Origin: Anaerosolibacter sp.
GTDB lineage: Bacteria; Bacillota; Clostridia; Peptostreptococcales; Thermotaleaceae
Assembly (NCBI RefSeq): GCF_029240175.1
Contig: NZ_JARBTM010000017.1
Coordinates: 1 to 64,000 of the forward strand
Length of the DNA stretch: 64,000 nucleotides
Direction: 5' to 3'
The notes beneath the pieces were generated by a model. That model made no database searches and was not told the DNA's origin. It worked only from the letters and a program-made list of their open reading frames with translations. A program made the position numbers and the translations under genes. Positions 46,249 to 53,622 of the stretch are shown here, one piece after another (the first letter of the stretch is position 1; each line of letters opens with the position of its first letter).

Positions 46249-46467
46249 TTAATGCACCCCCGTAACATCTACTACATTGTTTTCAGTGATAAACTGTTGT
46301 ATACCTTTTACTCTTCCTTCTGCAGCGAGAATTGCTGCATCCACTTGTTTCTGTAAATCTCTATCCTGTACAATTGCCCTTGTTGCCCTAGCCTTTGTTA
46401 AGGCATTTGACTCCATTTGTAAAAGCTCTCGTATGGATAACATTTCACTGGGTGCCAATTGTCTCAT
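46249..46467 (-). CDS. Small CotF-like spore coat protein
   Basis: The 72-residue helical protein (MRQLAPSEMLSIRELLQME) resembles the short partners encoded with CotF in Clostridia. It ends two bases before the CotF start. The ATG at 46467 follows GGAGG. Function is likely structural in the spore coat, by family and neighbourhood. Confidence 0.72.
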   Translation of the reverse strand: MRQLAPSEMLSIRELLQMESNALTKARATRAIVQDRDLQKQVDAAILAAEGRVKGIQQFITENNVVDVTGVH

Positions 46468-46690
46468 CTTCTTTACCTCCAATAATTGAAGTATGGTCAT
46501 ACATTAATATTTTGTTCAAAAAAACATTTTATATAGTTGTCAATCTTTAGAAGATAATTCAGAAAATGATTACCAATAATTTTTTTAGGATTTATGAAGC
46601 ACAGTAACCTCCGTCTTCTATATAAATCAAATTAGGGAACATCCTAATCATTTTGCATATTTTTAGGAATATCATTTTTTGTTATCAAAA

Positions 46691-46718
46691 AACACAGGGT
46701 CTAGGTATGCCCTGTGTT
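46691..46718 (-). terminator. Terminator of the selenocysteine glutaredoxin-like gene
   Basis: AACACAGGG and CCCTGTGTT arms, with T-run on the reverse strand. The 46468-46732 gap is otherwise empty. Confidence 0.85.
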
Positions 46719-46732
46719 CTAATTGAATGATC

Positions 46733-46999
46733 TTACTTTATCTTCTTTTTTAGCTCTTCATAATCCACATTTAAGATAACCTCATCATCTATGATGATGG
46801 TAGGTACGCCTACCCTTCCTCCTGCTTTCACTTGGTCATAAGCGGGATGGGTATCTCTTATCTTTAGAAACCTTTTGAGTGCACCAAAGTCCAAACTAAT
46901 ATCAAAATATCCAAATTTAACCCCTTCTCCTGAAAGAAACTCTTTCACCTCTGGACACTCTGGTCACATATGACTGCCATAAACTATGATCTTTTTCAT
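46733..46999 (-). CDS. Glutaredoxin/thioredoxin-fold selenoprotein (UPxC redox motif)
   Basis: Read through an in-frame UGA (46966-46964), the gene encodes 88 residues: MKKIIVYGSHMU-PECPEVKE, with selenocysteine at 12 and cysteine at 15 in the place of the CxxC redox pair. Downstream VGVPTIIID has the cis-proline of the thioredoxin fold. The ATG follows GGAGAG. Treated as a stop, the UGA would leave 11 residues, and the frame beyond is a clean, conserved fold. It starts the arsenic/selenium island. It is monocistronic. Confidence 0.85.
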
Positions 47000-47170
47000 A
47001 CAGACTCTCCTTTGCTTCGATTTTGGACGATTTTATCCCTTAATAATATAGATTGCCCTATAATCATAAGTATAGTATTTATTGACATCTATAGCAACCT
47101 AGTATAAAATTTGCTTGAGTATGTAGTATGATGAAAGCTTGTCTTTTAAATATATCTTAGGAGGTCAAAA

Positions 47171-48010
47171 ATGAACCCACAGGAGAAACTAATCAAATTA
47201 AAAGAATTTTTAGGAAACCTAAAAAGTGCAGCAATTGCTTTTTCCGGCGGTGTAGACAGTACTTTCTTGTTGAAGGTTGCCCACGAAGTTTTAGGTGATC
47301 AGGTTATTGCTGTCACTGCGAGATCATCCACCTATCCTGAGAGAGAATTTATCGAAGCGAAAAAATATGCTGAGACAATGGGTGCAAAGCACATTATCAT
47401 CGTTTCTGAAGAATTAGAGATTGAAGGTTTTGCCAAGAATCCTACCAACAGATGCTACTACTGTAAGCACGAACTCTTTACAAAGGTTCGAGACGTAGCC
47501 AACGAACACCACATGCTTCACGTCCTAGATGGCTCCAACTATGATGATTTAGGTGATTTTCGTCCAGGCATGCATGCAGCCAAAGAACTACATGTAATCA
47601 GTCCTTTAAGAGAAATAGGTCTTACAAAGGATGATATACGGGTTTTATCTAAGGATATGGACTTACCGACATGGAACAAGCCTGCCTTTGCATGTCTTTC
47701 TTCCAGATTCCCTTACGGTCAAGAGATTACCCCAGAAAAGCTCAAAATGGTGGATCTTGCGGAGCAGTATCTACTAGACCTTGGCTTCCGCCAAATTCGT
47801 GTACGACATCATGACCAGATTGCCAGAATCGAAGTGGCATCCAGTGAGAGAGAGAAATTTTTCGATATTAACATAATGGATCAAATCGGTGCTAAGTTTA
47901 AAGAAATTGGATTTACATATGTGACCTTAGATATTTTAGGCTATCGCACAGGCAGCATGAATGAAGTGCTCAGTGATGATATTAAAATCAATAAAGCCAT
48001 TATAAAATAA
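47171..48010 (+). CDS. larE: ATP-dependent sacrificial sulfur transferase LarE
   Basis: The 279-residue PP-loop enzyme donates sulfur to the nickel-pincer cofactor. It has the PP-loop AFSGGVDSTFL, then the NRCYYCKHELF cysteine region including the sacrificial Cys, and CLSSRFPYG. The other larABC genes are not in this window. The ATG follows AGGAGG. A strong terminator follows. It lies divergent to the selenocysteine glutaredoxin, but no direct link is evident. Confidence 0.88.
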   Translation: MNPQEKLIKLKEFLGNLKSAAIAFSGGVDSTFLLKVAHEVLGDQVIAVTARSSTYPEREFIEAKKYAETMGAKHIIIVSEELEIEGFAKNPTNRCYYCKHELFTKVRDVANEHHMLHVLDGSNYDDLGDFRPGMHAAKELHVISPLREIGLTKDDIRVLSKDMDLPTWNKPAFACLSSRFPYGQEITPEKLKMVDLAEQYLLDLGFRQIRVRHHDQIARIEVASSEREKFFDINIMDQIGAKFKEIGFTYVTLDILGYRTGSMNEVLSDDIKINKAIIK

Positions 48011-48012
48011 AT

Positions 48013-48047
48013 AAAAATCAGCAGGTCATGATGCCCTGCTGATTTTT
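48013..48047. terminator. Terminator after larE
   Basis: AAAAATCAGCAGG pairs with CCTGCTGATTTTT around a nine-base loop, between convergent genes. Confidence 0.9.
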
Positions 48048-48071
48048 ATTTATATGACTCAATAATCTTTC

Positions 48072-48611
48072 CTATAGAGATTCTGCTTTCTTATAGATTT
48101 CATCAAGTTCTTCCTTTGATGCGAAAAAATTAAGGATATGAGCAATGAGTATGATGCCTGGGATATCAATGGCCAATCTTGTTAGGGCGAAGGAAGTGCC
48201 TAGCGAAGCCATTTCAAATAAGAACATTGGAATTTTGGTGGTCGACCATGCACCAATAAAGATTAACACGTTGGTAAAACGAACCCCCTTCTTCATAAAG
48301 ACTGCAGCGATGGGAAATGCACCATATAAAGGCCCTGCCGCTGCAGACCCCAATAATATCGCCAATACAACGCCTAGCCATCCAGAGCTTTCTCCCATAT
48401 ATCTTACCATTGTTTCTTTTGGCACCCAGATATCTAGAAGTCCTAACAGGATAAAAATAGGTGGAATAACCATCATCATTTCCTTAAAGCTAAAGCCTAC
48501 AATGTCTAGGGCCTTCATTCCCAGCTGTCTATTCAATAGAATTACCGCTGCCAATACCAAAATCGTAAACATAAAGAATCTATATTTTTTTATGATTTTC
48601 AATTTATCCAA
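48072..48611 (-). CDS. DUF318-like half permease (second half)
   Basis: The 179-residue protein has four to five membrane segments. MGESSGWLGVVLAILLGSAAAGPLYGAFPIAA resembles one half of DUF318 (SO_0444/ArsP-type) permeases. It is encoded just after a sister half-gene. A TTG at 48611 overlaps the upstream stop (GTT GGA TAA); an ATG at 48635 within the sister gene is an alternative. The pair probably forms one permease. Substrate unknown. Confidence 0.75.
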   Translation of the reverse strand: MDKLKIIKKYRFFMFTILVLAAVILLNRQLGMKALDIVGFSFKEMMMVIPPIFILLGLLDIWVPKETMVRYMGESSGWLGVVLAILLGSAAAGPLYGAFPIAAVFMKKGVRFTNVLIFIGAWSTTKIPMFLFEMASLGTSFALTRLAIDIPGIILIAHILNFFASKEELDEIYKKAESL

Positions 48612-49083
48612 CCACCCTTCCGATGATATAGGCAACGATGAATGAGAAAATAAATGCCGTTGTATTTCTTAATATCGTAAGCTTTTTGCCAAAGTATTTC
48701 ATCTCTACGGGGGCAGTAATGACCCCTACCATCATCAATGTAGAAACAAAGGCTGCTATTTGCATATACCCTGCGCCATTTTGAAGCAACAGAGCCGCTG
48801 TAGGAAAGGCTACGAAACCAGGAATTAGTGTGATCGCGCCTATTACTGCAGATAGGATAACACCCAACCACCCTGACTCGGACCCGATAATTTTCGAAAC
48901 CACTTCTGGATTTACAATGGCAAGCATTAATCCCACCAGCATAATAATACCTAAAAGCTCAGGCAAAATGTTCTCAAAGGTCTTCCAAGCTTTCATAAGA
49001 GCTTGTTTTGTTTTTTTCTTATCTTTAACAGCAGAAATGATTAATAAAACAATGGTCAATACATACATCCAAACGTTGCTCAT
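48604..49083 (-). CDS. DUF318-like half permease (first half)
   Basis: The 159-residue protein has four membrane segments and the SESGWLGVILSAVIGAITLIPGFVAFPTAALLL core, matching the other half of the same fold. The repeated SGWLG-and-glycine element in both halves suggests gene duplication. Starts with an ATG after AAAGGTGTG; its stop overlaps the sister gene. In most relatives these two halves are one polypeptide of about 330 residues. Confidence 0.75.
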   Translation of the reverse strand: MSNVWMYVLTIVLLIISAVKDKKKTKQALMKAWKTFENILPELLGIIMLVGLMLAIVNPEVVSKIIGSESGWLGVILSAVIGAITLIPGFVAFPTAALLLQNGAGYMQIAAFVSTLMMVGVITAPVEMKYFGKKLTILRNTTAFIFSFIVAYIIGRVVG

Positions 49084-49210
49084 AAATTCACACCTTTCTC
49101 TAAATACGACACTACTAATTTATCATTATATATTTATAACACAATTATACCCCCTTACCCATGGGGTGTAAAGTTTTTTCTATAATTTATATTTTATGTA
49201 TTTTTATAAC

Positions 49211-49265
49211 AAATAGGGAATAATGTACTTCAATACTTTGACAATGAGTACATTATTCCCTATTT
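49211..49265 (-). terminator. Terminator of the ArsP-like permease gene
   Basis: An 18-bp perfect stem AAATAGGGAATAATGTAC with a 19-base loop, 42 bases past the stop. No T-run longer than four. Confidence 0.75.
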
Positions 49266-49306
49266 TCTTCAGTATATAGTTTTCGTAAATGACTATGCAG
49301 TAATCT

Positions 49307-50281
49307 CTATATTCCCATAAGTTGATACAAATATCCCGCTATGATACCTCCTAAGTAAACAAATCCAACATAAAACAGTATTGCTCTTTTTTTCAGAATT
49401 GTAGACATTCCTGCGATAACAGGAATCCCAGTGGCCTTCCCAGTAATTAGAAATGCCAACACTGCAGCCTCGCTGGCACCAGCATTCATGAAAGACTTCA
49501 TCAAAGGTAGTGCTGCTGACCCTGAAACATACAATGGCAAGCCTACTGTTGCTCCTAATGGTATAGAATAATTTTTATCTCCACTAAATAAGGTCAGAAT
49601 CCATTCCTGGGGAAGGATCATTTCTACAATCCTTCCAATCCCAATGAATACCACAAATGCAAGTAATATTTTCCTTAAACCAATATCGTATAATCCCTTT
49701 ACAAACTGATCAATCCTGTATTTCCGTATCATACTTTCCTTATAAATTTCTACATTTCCTTGTGGGCAGCATGATATTGTTGCTATTAATTCTTGTTCTG
49801 TATCCTTGCTGCAACAGCTTTCTTTCTTTGTTCCAATTAACTTAAACTGTCCTTTAAAGAAGCTGGTGTTTGTTTCTAGATAATGGGCCAAGAACCCTGC
49901 CGAAATTCCTAAGACGATAGAAGAAATGAGTACCGCTGTAGCAAATCTAGCACCTAAAAAAGCTGTTTCAAACATAAATTCCGATGGGCTTGTTAATGGT
50001 GATGATACCAAGAAAGCCATCACAGGCCCCCACGGTAATGAAGAAATAAACATAGATAACAATACGGCCATGGTTCCACATGCACACAGGGGCGTTAATG
50101 CGCCAAATGCTACTGATCCAGGTACGGATAATCTCGAGTTCTTCTGTAGTAATCTCCTTAAATTATCCGCATCCACATATACATTAATGCCTACTGCCAT
50201 GATAATACCTAGCAACAAAATAAGCCAATCAGCTTTCAGATATCCAATGACCGTTCCAGCAATATCTTGGAGAAATTCCAT
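49307..50281 (-). CDS. ArsP-like permease (DUF318 family)
   Basis: The 324-residue protein has about eight membrane segments with the motif ALTPLCACGTMAV, the counterpart of the TPFCSCS motif in ArsP. A cytoplasmic loop has KKESCCSKD and TISCCPQG, two vicinal Cys pairs. ArsP exports trivalent organoarsenicals. The neighbouring ArsR (50585-50908) supports an arsenic role. Start at 50281 follows AAAGGATGG. The loop cysteines are unusual for the family. Confidence 0.8.
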   Translation of the reverse strand: MEFLQDIAGTVIGYLKADWLILLLGIIMAVGINVYVDADNLRRLLQKNSRLSVPGSVAFGALTPLCACGTMAVLLSMFISSLPWGPVMAFLVSSPLTSPSEFMFETAFLGARFATAVLISSIVLGISAGFLAHYLETNTSFFKGQFKLIGTKKESCCSKDTEQELIATISCCPQGNVEIYKESMIRKYRIDQFVKGLYDIGLRKILLAFVVFIGIGRIVEMILPQEWILTLFSGDKNYSIPLGATVGLPLYVSGSAALPLMKSFMNAGASEAAVLAFLITGKATGIPVIAGMSTILKKRAILFYVGFVYLGGIIAGYLYQLMGI

Positions 50282-50353
50282 ACTTACCATCCTTTCATAT
50301 TTCAATAATCCACATAATTCATTCATATATTCTAAAACAATATTTATCATTCG

Positions 50354-50509
50354 CTAACAGCAGCAGTTCACGCAGGTATTATCTTGTCTTAATAACTTTG
50401 GTGATTTAGATATTGCTGCCGTATATTTCCATGCTTCTCTGCTTCTCTTTTCAATTTCTTTTCTTTTAAATTCAATAACTTTTTCAAAATGATAGTTACT
50501 TTCCCACAT
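50354..50509 (-). CDS. Small 51-residue protein ending in CVNCCC
   Basis: Too short for a standard track, this frame has ATG at 50509 after AAGGAGG and ends CVNCCC-stop at 50354. It starts MWESNYHFEKVIEF and is mostly charged. It lies between the ArsP-like permease and ArsR on the same strand, with an ArsR-type operator at 50552-50567 just upstream. No family is recognised. Four C-terminal cysteines suggest As(III) or metal binding, by analogy to ArsD. Confidence 0.7.
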   Translation of the reverse strand: MWESNYHFEKVIEFKRKEIEKRSREAWKYTAAISKSPKLLRQDNTCVNCCC

Positions 50510-50551
50510 AATTACGCCTCCTTATTATTTGTTGGATTATTAATCACATTA

Positions 50552-50567
50552 ATCAAGAAAAATTGAT
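50552..50567. promoter_or_regulatory. ArsR-type operator between arsR and the small CCC gene
   Basis: ATCAA-GAAAAA-TTGAT fits the ATCAA-N6-TTGAT consensus of ArsR/SmtB proteins. Confidence 0.65.
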
Positions 50568-50584
50568 TTATTGATAAAAAAAAT

Positions 50585-50908
50585 TTAACAGCAATCTTCT
50601 GGCCTAAGAATACAACACAGTTTTTCTGATAAAAGGCTGCTTATCTCTTCTTTGTTTATTTCATAGTAGCTCCAAGTTCCTTTGGTTTCTTTTTTAATTA
50701 AATTTGCATCTAGCAATATCTTCAAGTGATAAGATAATTTTGATTGTGGCATTTCAACCATATCACACAAGTCACATACACATACACTCCCATGTTGGCA
50801 CAATAGATATAAAATCTCTAATCTTTTCTTATCTCCAAGGGCTTTAAACTTCATTTCATATGCACTAAAAGTATCATACACAGACTGTTCTACATAGTTG
50901 GTATTCAT
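50585..50908 (-). CDS. ArsR-family transcriptional repressor
   Basis: The 107-residue protein has the winged-helix fold with the CVCDLCD arsenic-binding motif on the recognition helix edge, SKLSYHLKILLDANLI, and C-terminal CCILRPEDCC. It would release DNA when As(III) binds. It sits between two perfect operators and has a clear promoter, so it is autoregulated. The ATG at 50908 follows GGTGG; a GTG four codons upstream is less likely. Confidence 0.9.
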   Translation of the reverse strand: MNTNYVEQSVYDTFSAYEMKFKALGDKKRLEILYLLCQHGSVCVCDLCDMVEMPQSKLSYHLKILLDANLIKKETKGTWSYYEINKEEISSLLSEKLCCILRPEDCC

Positions 50909-50925
50909 TCTTCTAACCACCTTTA

Positions 50926-50941
50926 ATCAATTTTTTTTGAT
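50926..50941. promoter_or_regulatory. ArsR-type operator, proximal
   Basis: ATCAA-TTTTTT-TTGAT, just upstream of the arsR ribosome site and 60 bases from an identical site. Confidence 0.75.
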
Positions 50942-50949
50942 TTAATCAA

Positions 50950-50978
50950 ATTATACGCCATATCTTCCCAGATGTAAA
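50950..50978 (-). promoter_or_regulatory. Promoter of the arsR operon
   Basis: On the reverse strand TTTACA (50978-50973), 17 bases, TATAAT (50955-50950). It lies between two ATCAA-N6-TTGAT operators. Confidence 0.78.
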
Positions 50979-50985
50979 GTATTAA

Positions 50986-51001
50986 ATCAATTTTTTTTGA
51001 T
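50986..51001. promoter_or_regulatory. ArsR-type operator, distal
   Basis: A second ATCAA-TTTTTT-TTGAT, exactly 60 bases from the proximal one, on the far side of the promoter. Confidence 0.75.
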
Positions 51002-51129
51002 TTATTTTATGGAGACTACTCCTTTATTCTTTTAACGCTCATGGATTATCTGCATAAATAATAAAATAATATAATACACTATTGCAATATGCAACTATTT
51101 TATATTACAATTATATTGAGGTGATACAT

Positions 51130-51573
51130 ATGACAAATACAAATAACATTCAGCAGCTAAGGGAACTTGTTAAAACCCTTGTTAGGAATCTAGGTATTCT
51201 GGAAAAAAGCGAAGCTTCTTGCTGCGGCATAACCCTTGGTCAATGTCATGCGATCGTTGAAATTGGCAGTAGAAAAACCATCTCTCTAAATGATTTGGCT
51301 GAAGTCCTCAATCTAGACAATAGTACCATGAGTAGAACTGTAAATAATCTAGTAAATCAAAACCTCGCCCAAAGGGAAATAGATCCAAGCGATAGGAGGT
51401 ATGTGAAAATAAAACTTACAAAGGAAGGTGAGGAATCTTTTCATTCTATCGAAGATAGTATGGCTCAATATTTTGAAACTGTTCTTGAGTCCATAGCCAA
51501 TGATAAGAGAGATCAAGTGATTGAAAGTCTTCAGTTGTTAGTCAAAGCGATAAATAATAATAAATGCTGCTAA
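51130..51573 (+). CDS. MarR-family regulator with vicinal cysteines
   Basis: The 147-residue winged-helix protein has TISLNDLAEVLNLDNSTMSRTVNNLV as the DNA-binding part. Near the N-terminus are C31-C32 and C39 (SCCGITLGQC), and it ends with C146-C147. The ATG at 51130 follows GAGGTG. It is the first gene of an operon with arsM and the GNAT gene. A thiol-based arsenical sensor is a reasonable inference but not a known MarR class that I can name. Confidence 0.82.
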   Translation: MTNTNNIQQLRELVKTLVRNLGILEKSEASCCGITLGQCHAIVEIGSRKTISLNDLAEVLNLDNSTMSRTVNNLVNQNLAQREIDPSDRRYVKIKLTKEGEESFHSIEDSMAQYFETVLESIANDKRDQVIESLQLLVKAINNNKCC

Positions 51574-51590
51574 AAGAAAGGGGTTATATT

Positions 51591-52412
51591 ATGGATTTTG
51601 ATGTTAAACAAAAAGTAAGGGACTACTACGGGGACATTGCAAGTCAAGTGAAATCTACAAGTACCAGCGGGTGTGGCTGCAATTCATCTTGCTGCGGAGA
51701 TGTTAGTAATACCTCTCTAATCTATGACCGTGATCAGTTAAAGAACTTGCCTAAAGAAGCTGTGGCAGCATCCTTAGGCTGTGCCGATCCTGTATTGTTT
51801 GCTGATTTAAGAGAAGGTGAAACTGTTTTAGACCTAGGAAGCGGCGGCGGTATAGATGTTTTGGTGGCCTCAAGATATGTTGGAGACACCGGGAAAGTTT
51901 ATGGTCTTGATATGACCGATGAGATGCTGGAACTAGCAAATCAAAATAAGGAAAAAATGGATGCTGTCAATGTGGAGTTTATCAAAGGTTTTATCGAAGA
52001 AATACCGCTAAAAAACGAAGCCGTTGACTGTATCCTATCCAACTGCGTGATTAACCTGTCAGATGATAAGGAAAGAGCATTAACGGAAGCCCATCGTGTA
52101 CTAAAAATTGGCGGGCGCCTAGCCATCGCTGATATCGTAAATCTAAAAGATGTACCTGATCATGTAAGAAAAAGCGCTGAGCTTTGGGCTGGATGTATTG
52201 CCGGAACCCTTAAAGTCGATGAATATAAAAGAATTCTAGAAAAGGTTGGTTTTACAAACGTAGAAATCGAGCCTGTCCATGTTTATACAAAGAGTGTCAT
52301 AGTAAGTCTTGCTAAACAAAAAGATACAAACCTAACAGATATCCTCGCCCAAGCTGATATTGAAGTCCTAGATGGTGCTTTTGCAGGTGCATACATCAAG
52401 GCTTATAAGTAG
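51591..52412 (+). CDS. arsM: Arsenite S-adenosylmethionine methyltransferase
   Basis: The 273-residue enzyme methylates As(III), giving volatile or organic arsenicals. The SAM site is DLGSGGGIDV. The three conserved arsenic-binding cysteines are C64 (SLGC), C152 (LSNC) and C202 (WAGC), and an extra N-terminal GCGCNSSCC cluster provides the fourth. The start at 51591 follows AGGGG, 17 bases after the MarR stop. It is followed by the ArsN-like gene. Confidence 0.92.
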   Translation: MDFDVKQKVRDYYGDIASQVKSTSTSGCGCNSSCCGDVSNTSLIYDRDQLKNLPKEAVAASLGCADPVLFADLREGETVLDLGSGGGIDVLVASRYVGDTGKVYGLDMTDEMLELANQNKEKMDAVNVEFIKGFIEEIPLKNEAVDCILSNCVINLSDDKERALTEAHRVLKIGGRLAIADIVNLKDVPDHVRKSAELWAGCIAGTLKVDEYKRILEKVGFTNVEIEPVHVYTKSVIVSLAKQKDTNLTDILAQADIEVLDGAFAGAYIKAYK

Positions 52413-52423
52413 GGGGTTATCTT

Positions 52424-52927
52424 ATGAACTACACGACTAGGTTGGCAACCCTTAATGACATTCCTGCTATCCGAGAAATCTATAACCAAGGAATTGAAGA
52501 CCGAGTTGCTACCTTAGAAACTAGATTGCGGACGGATGAAGATATGAAAGAATGGCTTATAAATAGAAGTGATCAACATAGAGTATTGGTCATACAGGAT
52601 GACGCTAAAATCGTGCATGGCTGGGCGTCCTTAAACGTATTTAACTCAAGGTGCTGCTACAGTGGTGTTGTAGATATTTCAGTCTATGTTCGAAGAGACA
52701 TGCAGGGAAAAGGATTGGGAAAGATACTTTTACAGGCCCTTATTCAAACCGCAAAGAATCAAGGTTTTCACAAACTGGTCTTAAGCACATTTGAATTTAA
52801 TGAAGCAGGCCAACGATTGTATAAATCTGTAGGATTTAGGAAAGTAGGCACCTATATTCAACAAGGCATCCTAGATGGCAAATGGATTGATGTCACCATC
52901 ATGGAGAGACTTCTTCAAGATAGATAA
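52424..52927 (+). CDS. GNAT acetyltransferase, ArsN1-like
   Basis: The 167-residue protein resembles phosphinothricin N-acetyltransferases (ArsN1), which acetylate the arsenical antibiotic arsinothricin. The GNAT acetyl-CoA loop is RRDMQGKGLGKILL. It follows arsM by 11 bases. Whether the substrate is arsinothricin or another amine cannot be read. It ends the MarR-arsM operon. Confidence 0.78.
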   Translation: MNYTTRLATLNDIPAIREIYNQGIEDRVATLETRLRTDEDMKEWLINRSDQHRVLVIQDDAKIVHGWASLNVFNSRCCYSGVVDISVYVRRDMQGKGLGKILLQALIQTAKNQGFHKLVLSTFEFNEAGQRLYKSVGFRKVGTYIQQGILDGKWIDVTIMERLLQDR

Positions 52928-53017
52928 TTTTTGAAAAAATCCCAAAACCAGTTGAAATTTTATATCCATAAGTATATGATTATATTATTATATGGTAATA
53001 TAAATGAAGTTGAAAAT

Positions 53018-53045
53018 ATGTAGGTTGCCTTAGTCCACCCTACAT
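53018..53045. repeat. REP-like hairpin fragment
   Basis: ATGTAGG pairs with CCTACAT around TTGCCTTAGTCCAC. The CCACCCTAC end matches the REP-like doublet at 7539-7611. It lies about 30 bases before the next gene. The surrounding 52928-53076 is otherwise empty. Confidence 0.55.
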
Positions 53046-53076
53046 GATTACGCTATAAAAATAAGGAGGTATGCTT

Positions 53077-53310
53077 ATGAATATTAAAATTTTAGGTCCA
53101 GGATGTAAAAACTGTACTACGCTGTATGAATACGTTAGTGATGTCGTCACTGAGTTGGGTATTCAAGCAGAAATTGAGAAGGTAACAGATTTTAAAGAAA
53201 TTGTTACTATGGGGGTAATGAAGACTCCTGGTTTGGTTGTAAACGGTACCGTAAAGGTATCTGGCAGGATACCTTCCAAGGAAGAAATAAAAGAAATCTT
53301 AAACAAATAG
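53077..53310 (+). CDS. Thioredoxin-like small protein with CxxC
   Basis: The 77-residue thioredoxin-like protein (MNIKILGPGCKNC) has redox cysteines C10 and C13 and a C-terminal TPGLVVNG with the cis-proline. Similar small proteins are often encoded with ArsP/DUF318 permeases. A start at 53077 gives a correct distance to GGAGG; an ATG two codons earlier touches it. The next gene is a selenocysteine paralogue, probably a tandem duplicate. Confidence 0.85.
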   Translation: MNIKILGPGCKNCTTLYEYVSDVVTELGIQAEIEKVTDFKEIVTMGVMKTPGLVVNGTVKVSGRIPSKEEIKEILNK

Positions 53311-53321
53311 GAGGCTGGAAA

Positions 53322-53558
53322 ATGGAGATTAAAATTTTGGAGCAGGTTTGCTGAGCAGGCAGCAGGGTAGCGCCCATCGTCGATGAGGCATTAACAAAGC
53401 TAGGAATCAATGATGATTTTGAGATCATCGGAGATATTCCCTCTATCGTAAAACATGGAATCTTAAACCCACCAGCCCTTATGATTAATGGTGTAGTAAA
53501 AATTTCTGGTAGGGTTCCTACAGTAAAAGAAGTGATAGATGCTATACAGCAAGCTTAA
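53322..53558 (+). CDS. Thioredoxin-like selenoprotein (Cys-Sec)
   Basis: The 78-residue paralogue of the upstream CxxC protein reads through an in-frame UGA at codon 11 (53352-53354), so its redox site is C10-U11 in QVCU-AGSR. The C-terminal PPALMING...SGRVPTVKE aligns with the neighbour's TPGLVVNG...SGRIPSKEE. Stopping at UGA would lose 85% of a well-formed fold. ATG follows GGAGG. No SECIS stem was proved by hand. It is probably co-transcribed with the CxxC gene. Confidence 0.8.
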
Positions 53559-53580
53559 CACCATAGAGATATGTACGTCA

Positions 53581-53622
53581 TAATATTTGAGGGGCCCTGA
53601 ATTCAGGGCCCCTCAAATATTA
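53581..53622. terminator. 42-nt perfect palindrome containing the stop of the downstream permease
   Basis: AATATTTGAGGGGCCC-TGAATTCA-GGGCCCCTCAAATATT is a fully self-complementary terminator. The TAA stop of the opposite permease (53622-53620) lies in its right end. Confidence 0.88.

Noticed and set aside
53352-53354. In-frame UGA as a nonsense mutation (pseudogene)
   Set aside because: The frame continues 67 codons with clear homology to the neighbouring CxxC paralogue, and two other genes nearby have UGA at redox positions, so recoding is more likely.
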